Below, one piece after another: positions 60,536-64,000 of a DNA stretch of 64,000 nt; position 1 is the first letter of the stretch, and each line of letters starts with the position of its first letter. Origin of the DNA: Brevibacterium oceani. GTDB lineage: Bacteria; Actinomycetota; Actinomycetes; Actinomycetales; Brevibacteriaceae. Made by a program: the position numbers and the translations under genes. The DNA lies in NCBI RefSeq assembly GCF_013623835.1, contig NZ_JABKDE010000003.1, positions 124,001 through 188,000 of the forward strand, written 5' to 3'. The notes beneath the pieces are model-generated. The model did not search any database. It was given only the letters and a program-made list of their open reading frames with translations, and was not told the origin of the DNA.

Positions 60536-61750
60536 ATGACAGCAGACCACATCGACCTCGCCACCCAGTGGCGCAGACACCTCCACCAGATTCCGGGCAC
60601 CGAATTCGACGTCGCCGAGGCCGCCGACTTCGTCGCCCGCACCTGCACCGACCTCGGCTGGGAGGTCACCACCGGAATCGGCGGCAGCGGCCTCGTCGCC
60701 TCCCTCACCCGCGGCACGAGTCCGCGGACGATCGCCCTGCGCGCGGACATGGACGGGCTGCCGATCGAAGAGCGCACCGGCGTGCCTTACTCGTCGAAGA
60801 ACGTCGGCGCCATGCACGCCTGCGGGCACGACGGGCACATGGCGATGGTGCTCGGAGCCGCCTCGGTGCTGGCGAAGGACATCAGCTTCGACGGAACCGT
60901 GCGTCTGTTCTTCCAGCCGGCGGAGGAGCCGGGCACCGGCGCCGAGGCGATGATCGCCGACGGACTCTTCGACCGCTTCCCCACCGACGAGGTCTACGGG
61001 CTGCACAACATTCCGGGCCTGCCGGCCGGCGAGGTCCACACCTGCCCCGGACCGCTCATGGCCGCCGAGGACAACTTCGAGATCCGCATCGCCGGCCGCG
61101 GCGGGCATGCCTCGGCCCCGCAGCACGTCATCGACCCCATGGTCGTCGGCGCCGAGGTCGTCCTGTCCCTGCAGACGATCGTCGCCCGCAGCGTCGATCC
61201 GCTCGACTCGGTCGTCGTCTCCTGCACGGAGCTGACCACCGACGGCGCGCGCAACGCCATCCCTGATCAGGTGGTCATCCGCGGGGATGCGCGGACTTTC
61301 ACCGATGCCGACAGCGCCCTGGTCGAGACCCGTATCCGGGAGATCGCCGAGGGTGCCGCACTGGCGCATCGTGCTTCGAGCGAGGTCATCTACACCCGCG
61401 TGTTCCGCCCGACGATCAACGACGCCGACTGCGTCGCCTATGCCGCCGCCGCGGCCGAGTCCTCGCTCGGAACCGACAAGGTCGACGCCGTCTGCCGCCC
61501 GATCACCGCCAGCGAGGACTTCGCCGCCTATGCCCGCGCGGTACCGGCCTGCTTCGCCTTCCTCGGCGCCGGCGAGATCACCGACGGCGGCGCGGCCGGC
61601 GGCGGCAATGTCGGAAGTGGCACTGTCGGTGGCGGTACGGCCCCGCTGCACAGCCGCGACTTCGACTTCAACGACGCGATCCTCGGCGCGGGGATCGACT
61701 TCTATACCGCACTCGTCACCGCCCGCCTGCCCGAAGGGAACCGCTCATGA
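60536..61750 (+). CDS. M20D amidohydrolase (N-acyl amino acid/hippurate hydrolase type)
   Basis: A 404-residue metalloenzyme. ALRADMDGLP (68-77), MHACGHDGH (93-101) with Cys96, and PAEE (128-131) are the metal-site motifs. The class cleaves N-acyl or indole-acetyl amino acids to free amino acids. Near the C-terminus a Gly-rich segment (about 351-367) interrupts the stretch before PLHSRDFDFND, an insertion unusual for the family. Its stop overlaps the ammonia-lyase ATG (ATGA). A palindrome and the Lrp gene lie upstream. It likely feeds amino acids to the lyase. Confidence 0.9.
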   Translation: MTADHIDLATQWRRHLHQIPGTEFDVAEAADFVARTCTDLGWEVTTGIGGSGLVASLTRGTSPRTIALRADMDGLPIEERTGVPYSSKNVGAMHACGHDGHMAMVLGAASVLAKDISFDGTVRLFFQPAEEPGTGAEAMIADGLFDRFPTDEVYGLHNIPGLPAGEVHTCPGPLMAAEDNFEIRIAGRGGHASAPQHVIDPMVVGAEVVLSLQTIVARSVDPLDSVVVSCTELTTDGARNAIPDQVVIRGDARTFTDADSALVETRIREIAEGAALAHRASSEVIYTRVFRPTINDADCVAYAAAAAESSLGTDKVDAVCRPITASEDFAAYARAVPACFAFLGAGEITDGGAAGGGNVGSGTVGGGTAPLHSRDFDFNDAILGAGIDFYTALVTARLPEGNRS

Positions 61751-62835
61751 CCACCACCACCGCCGCCTGGACCGCCAATGACCGTGACCGCTCCTGGTCG
61801 GGTCCCGACCAGGACGATGCGGCCCTGGACTTCCACCGCAGCCTGGCCGGGTACGAGCCCACCGCGCTCACCCCGCTGCCGGAGCTCGCCCGCGAGCTCG
61901 GGGTCGCCGCGGTCTTCGCCAAGGACGAATCGACCAGGCTGGGCATGCCCGCATTCAAGGCACTCGGTGCCTCGTGGGCGGTTCACCGTGCCCTTGAGGC
62001 TGCGCACGCAGACACCGACGCCGAGGTGGTCACCGCCACCGATGGCAACCACGGTCGAGCCGTGGATCGGTTCGACCGGGAGGCGGGACACCCGGCCCGT
62101 ATCTTCGTGCCGGCTGGCGGCATCCACCCGAGCGCCATTGCCGCGATCCGCAGTGAAGGTGCCGAAGTCGTCGAGCTCGAGGCCAACTACGACCAGACCG
62201 TCACAGCGGCCGCCGACTACGCGGCCGCCAACGGCGGGGTGCTCGTCCAGGACACCGCGTGGGAGGGCTACGAAGAGGTCCCCGGATGGATCGTCGACGG
62301 CTACTCGACGCTGTTCCGTGAGATCGACGCTCAGCTGAGAGAGGCCGGCCATCACGCGCCCGATCTGGTGTGCGTGCCGACCGGGGTCGGCTCCCTGCTG
62401 CAGGCCGCGCTCGCGCACTACCGGCGGGCGAACGCCGGCGGCGATACGGCTGTCGTGTCCGTCGAGACGGAAGCCGCGGCGTGCATGGGGCCGAGTCTCG
62501 AATCAGGTCACCCCGTGACGGTGGAGACCGGGAAGACGATCATGTCCGGGCTCAACTGCGGAATCCCCTCCTCGCTGGCGTGGCCCGTGATTCGCAACGG
62601 CCTCGACGCCGCGGTGACGGTCGGCGACGCCGCCGCGATCGATGCCGCCCACCGGCTCGCCGATCTCGGGGTGGCCGCGGGACCCTGCGGAGCCGCCTCG
62701 TTGGCAGGGGCCCGGGAAGCACTCATCGGCGCGGACGCGGAAACCCGTCGTCGGCACCTGAGGGTGGACGCCGACAGCGTCATCGTCCTCACCATCACGG
62801 AGGGGTCCGAAGCCAACCCGGTGCCCGACGCCTGA
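61747..62835 (+). CDS. Diaminopropionate ammonia-lyase-type PLP enzyme
   Basis: A 362-residue fold-type II PLP enzyme. Lys71 in PAFKALGAS binds PLP; ATDGNHGRAVD binds its phosphate region, and PTGVGSLLQ and CGIPSSLAWP are typical of diaminopropionate ammonia-lyase (DpaL), which turns 2,3-diaminopropionate into pyruvate and ammonia. It could also deaminate threonine/serine-like amino acids. The gene overlaps the amidohydrolase stop by 4 bases, so one substrate likely passes from N-acyl cleavage to deamination (inference). Confidence 0.85.
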   Translation: MTTTTAAWTANDRDRSWSGPDQDDAALDFHRSLAGYEPTALTPLPELARELGVAAVFAKDESTRLGMPAFKALGASWAVHRALEAAHADTDAEVVTATDGNHGRAVDRFDREAGHPARIFVPAGGIHPSAIAAIRSEGAEVVELEANYDQTVTAAADYAAANGGVLVQDTAWEGYEEVPGWIVDGYSTLFREIDAQLREAGHHAPDLVCVPTGVGSLLQAALAHYRRANAGGDTAVVSVETEAAACMGPSLESGHPVTVETGKTIMSGLNCGIPSSLAWPVIRNGLDAAVTVGDAAAIDAAHRLADLGVAAGPCGAASLAGAREALIGADAETRRRHLRVDADSVIVLTITEGSEANPVPDA

Positions 62836-62895
62836 GGCTCGAAGCCTGAAGTCTGTCGCCTGAGTCGCGCCGGCACCGGGGAGGCTTCGCCGCGA

Positions 62896-64000
62896 TCAGC
62901 TCGTCACTGGTCCTCGTCGTCTCGCTCGGAGACCGAGGATCAGATCGATGATGAGGAACACCACGAGGCTGCTTCCCACCATCGGCAGGAACACACCGAT
63001 GCCGATCGCGGCGAGAACGACCGCCCCGAGTCCCCACCACGGCGCGCCTCGCAGTGCTCCTTGGGGTGGGAGGACCCCGAAGCGCCTCGACGGGTCGTGC
63101 TTCGGGCGGCGCTGCCACCACATGAGGTAGCCCCAGACCACCATCGAGGCGATGCCGATGGCGAGGACGAAGAGCACGATCTGGTTGGCCAGTCCGAACA
63201 GGGAGCCCATATGCAGGTCGATGCCCCAGCGGGCGAGCTTCGCCGCGATGCCGTAGTCGGCGAAGTCGACGCGATCGGCGACCTCCATCGTTCTCGGGTC
63301 GAAGGCGACTGCGTCGACCTTCGTGGGGAAGCTGCGCTGGATCTCATGGACCACCCACGCCGAGTTCGCTTCCGCGGGCGGCAGAATCTCGACCTGACCG
63401 GTGTCGATGTTGACCCCGTGCGCCATGGACAGCATCATGTCGAAATCGGCGGGATCGACCTCGGACGCTGCCGACGCAGCGCCGGGTCCCGTGCCGTCCA
63501 TGTGCCCCTCATGGCCTTCGTGACCGGAATGGCCTTCGTAGCCTTCGTGGCCGGATTGGTCAACGGCACTGCCGGCATCAGCCGAACCCGTAGCCGACTC
63601 CCCCGCGAGCTCCGTCGAGACCGCCGGCGTCTCCCAGCTCAGTGCCGCACGCAGCTGCGTGACGTTCTCGCCGCCGAGCTGGGACCAGGTGATTCCGGTA
63701 GCGGAGAGGAACAGCATCCCGATCGCCGCCCAGATGCCGACCGAGGCGTGCCAGGAGAAGGTGCGTCGCAGGCCCGTATGCTTTCGGCTCGGGCGCAGCA
63801 TCTGTCCTGGTCGGCGGGTTCGTCTTGCCCGTTGGATCCAGAGCACGAGACCCGCGGCTGCGACGATCCCCAGCCATGAAGCGGCCAGTTCGCTGTAGAG
63901 ACGTCCGACATCGCCGAGGTGGAGGCTGCGGTGCAGCTGGTCGATCCACGTCCGCAGCGGCAGGGCTCCCGAGGTTCCATACACGGTGAGGTCACCGACC
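62896..64000 (-). CDS. PepSY-associated TM protein with His-rich loop (5' end outside window)
   Basis: The C-terminal 368 residues of a PepSY_TM (PiuB-type) membrane protein. The visible part starts ..LTVYGTSGALPLRTWIDQLHRSLHLGDVGR, has four membrane segments (SELAASWLGIVAAAGLVLW, HASVGIWAAIGMLFLSATG, QIVLFVLAIGIASMVVWGY, VVFLIIDLILGL) and an extracytoplasmic part. That part holds a His/Gly/Glu repeat (GHEGYEGHSGHEGHEGHMDG; DNA 63497-63556) likely to bind metal. Related proteins are iron-regulated and may take part in siderophore or metal reduction. The reading frame continues past the right edge, so the first ATG is not seen. Confidence 0.88.
   Translation of the reverse strand, partial: VGDLTVYGTSGALPLRTWIDQLHRSLHLGDVGRLYSELAASWLGIVAAAGLVLWIQRARRTRRPGQMLRPSRKHTGLRRTFSWHASVGIWAAIGMLFLSATGITWSQLGGENVTQLRAALSWETPAVSTELAGESATGSADAGSAVDQSGHEGYEGHSGHEGHEGHMDGTGPGAASAASEVDPADFDMMLSMAHGVNIDTGQVEILPPAEANSAWVVHEIQRSFPTKVDAVAFDPRTMEVADRVDFADYGIAAKLARWGIDLHMGSLFGLANQIVLFVLAIGIASMVVWGYLMWWQRRPKHDPSRRFGVLPPQGALRGAPWWGLGAVVLAAIGIGVFLPMVGSSLVVFLIIDLILGLRARRRGPVTS

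Noticed and set aside
1..64000. CRISPR array, tRNA or rRNA genes, insertion sequences, prophage
   Set aside because: I saw no regularly spaced repeats, no tRNA-like cloverleaf or rRNA sequence, and no transposase, integrase or phage structural protein.

Overview
The window is a 64-kb piece of a GC-rich actinobacterial chromosome. Codon choice is strongly G/C-ending, most genes have AGGAGG-like ribosome sites, stop and start codons often overlap (ATGA, GTGA), and there are iron boxes of the DtxR/IdeR type. The gene content (copper amine oxidase with an amine permease, several amidohydrolase and CoA-thioester catabolic clusters, rifamycin ADP-ribosyltransferase, CHY zinc finger, DUF2891) fits a soil, skin or cheese actinobacterium such as Brevibacterium or a relative; the genus is an inference. 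I found no rRNA, tRNA, CRISPR array, transposase, integrase or phage gene. The window is densely coding: 57 protein genes (two cut by the window edges) plus one doubtful small reading frame.

Layout. 1-3.0 kb: 5' part of aspartate ammonia-lyase, a flavin monooxygenase and a LysR regulator. 3.1-8.5 kb: a rightward catabolic operon (RidA, DUF1028 Ntn-hydrolase, M20 amidohydrolase, MFS transporter, aldehyde dehydrogenase) divergent from the LysR gene. 8.6-10.9 kb: an AT-richer NCS1 permease-SDR pair closed by a strong hairpin. 11.0-15.9 kb: TetR regulator, amino acid/amine permease, copper amine oxidase and a His-rich membrane protein. 15.9-18.9 kb: CHY zinc finger, DUF2891, then an overlapping Nudix-HNH endonuclease pair. 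19.2-22.3 kb: AraC regulator, iron box, siderophore-binding lipoprotein and enterochelin-esterase-like hydrolase. 22.5-26.7 kb: D-2-hydroxyacid dehydrogenase, PEP mutase/isocitrate lyase family enzyme, MFS transporter and IclR regulator.

26.6-38.2 kb is the most coherent catabolic region. Two CaiB/BaiF CoA-transferases, a MaoC-like hydratase, two acyl-CoA dehydrogenases and a class I fumarase-like hydratase read leftward. A GntR regulator and a TRAP-type carboxylate transporter (DctP-DctQ-DctM) read rightward. Near-identical palindromes (AAATAATGCATTATTT type) precede both arms, so the GntR protein probably controls uptake and CoA-dependent breakdown of one dicarboxylate, plausibly a branched C5 acid such as mesaconate, itaconate or methylsuccinate. 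A 66-bp cruciform lies inside the leftward gene set.

38.2-41.5 kb: PucR-type regulator, beta-lactamase-fold esterase and HSL-type esterase. 41.6-48.0 kb: a second iron island with two exporter-fold ABC subunits that form one consensus and one degenerate ATP site, a siderophore-binding lipoprotein, an iron box and a double-length AraC protein. 48-54 kb: M14 carboxypeptidase, divergent Nramp protein, Arr, AhpD-like protein, GNAT, pirin and MarR. 54.3-56.4 kb: YcaC-like hydrolase and glutaminase-STAS; the hydrolase shares a 29-bp operator block with the MarR-pirin unit. 56.5-64 kb: MMPL transporter, VanZ-RDD protein, Lrp regulator with its palindrome, M20D amidohydrolase, diaminopropionate ammonia-lyase family enzyme and a truncated PepSY-TM protein with a His-rich loop.
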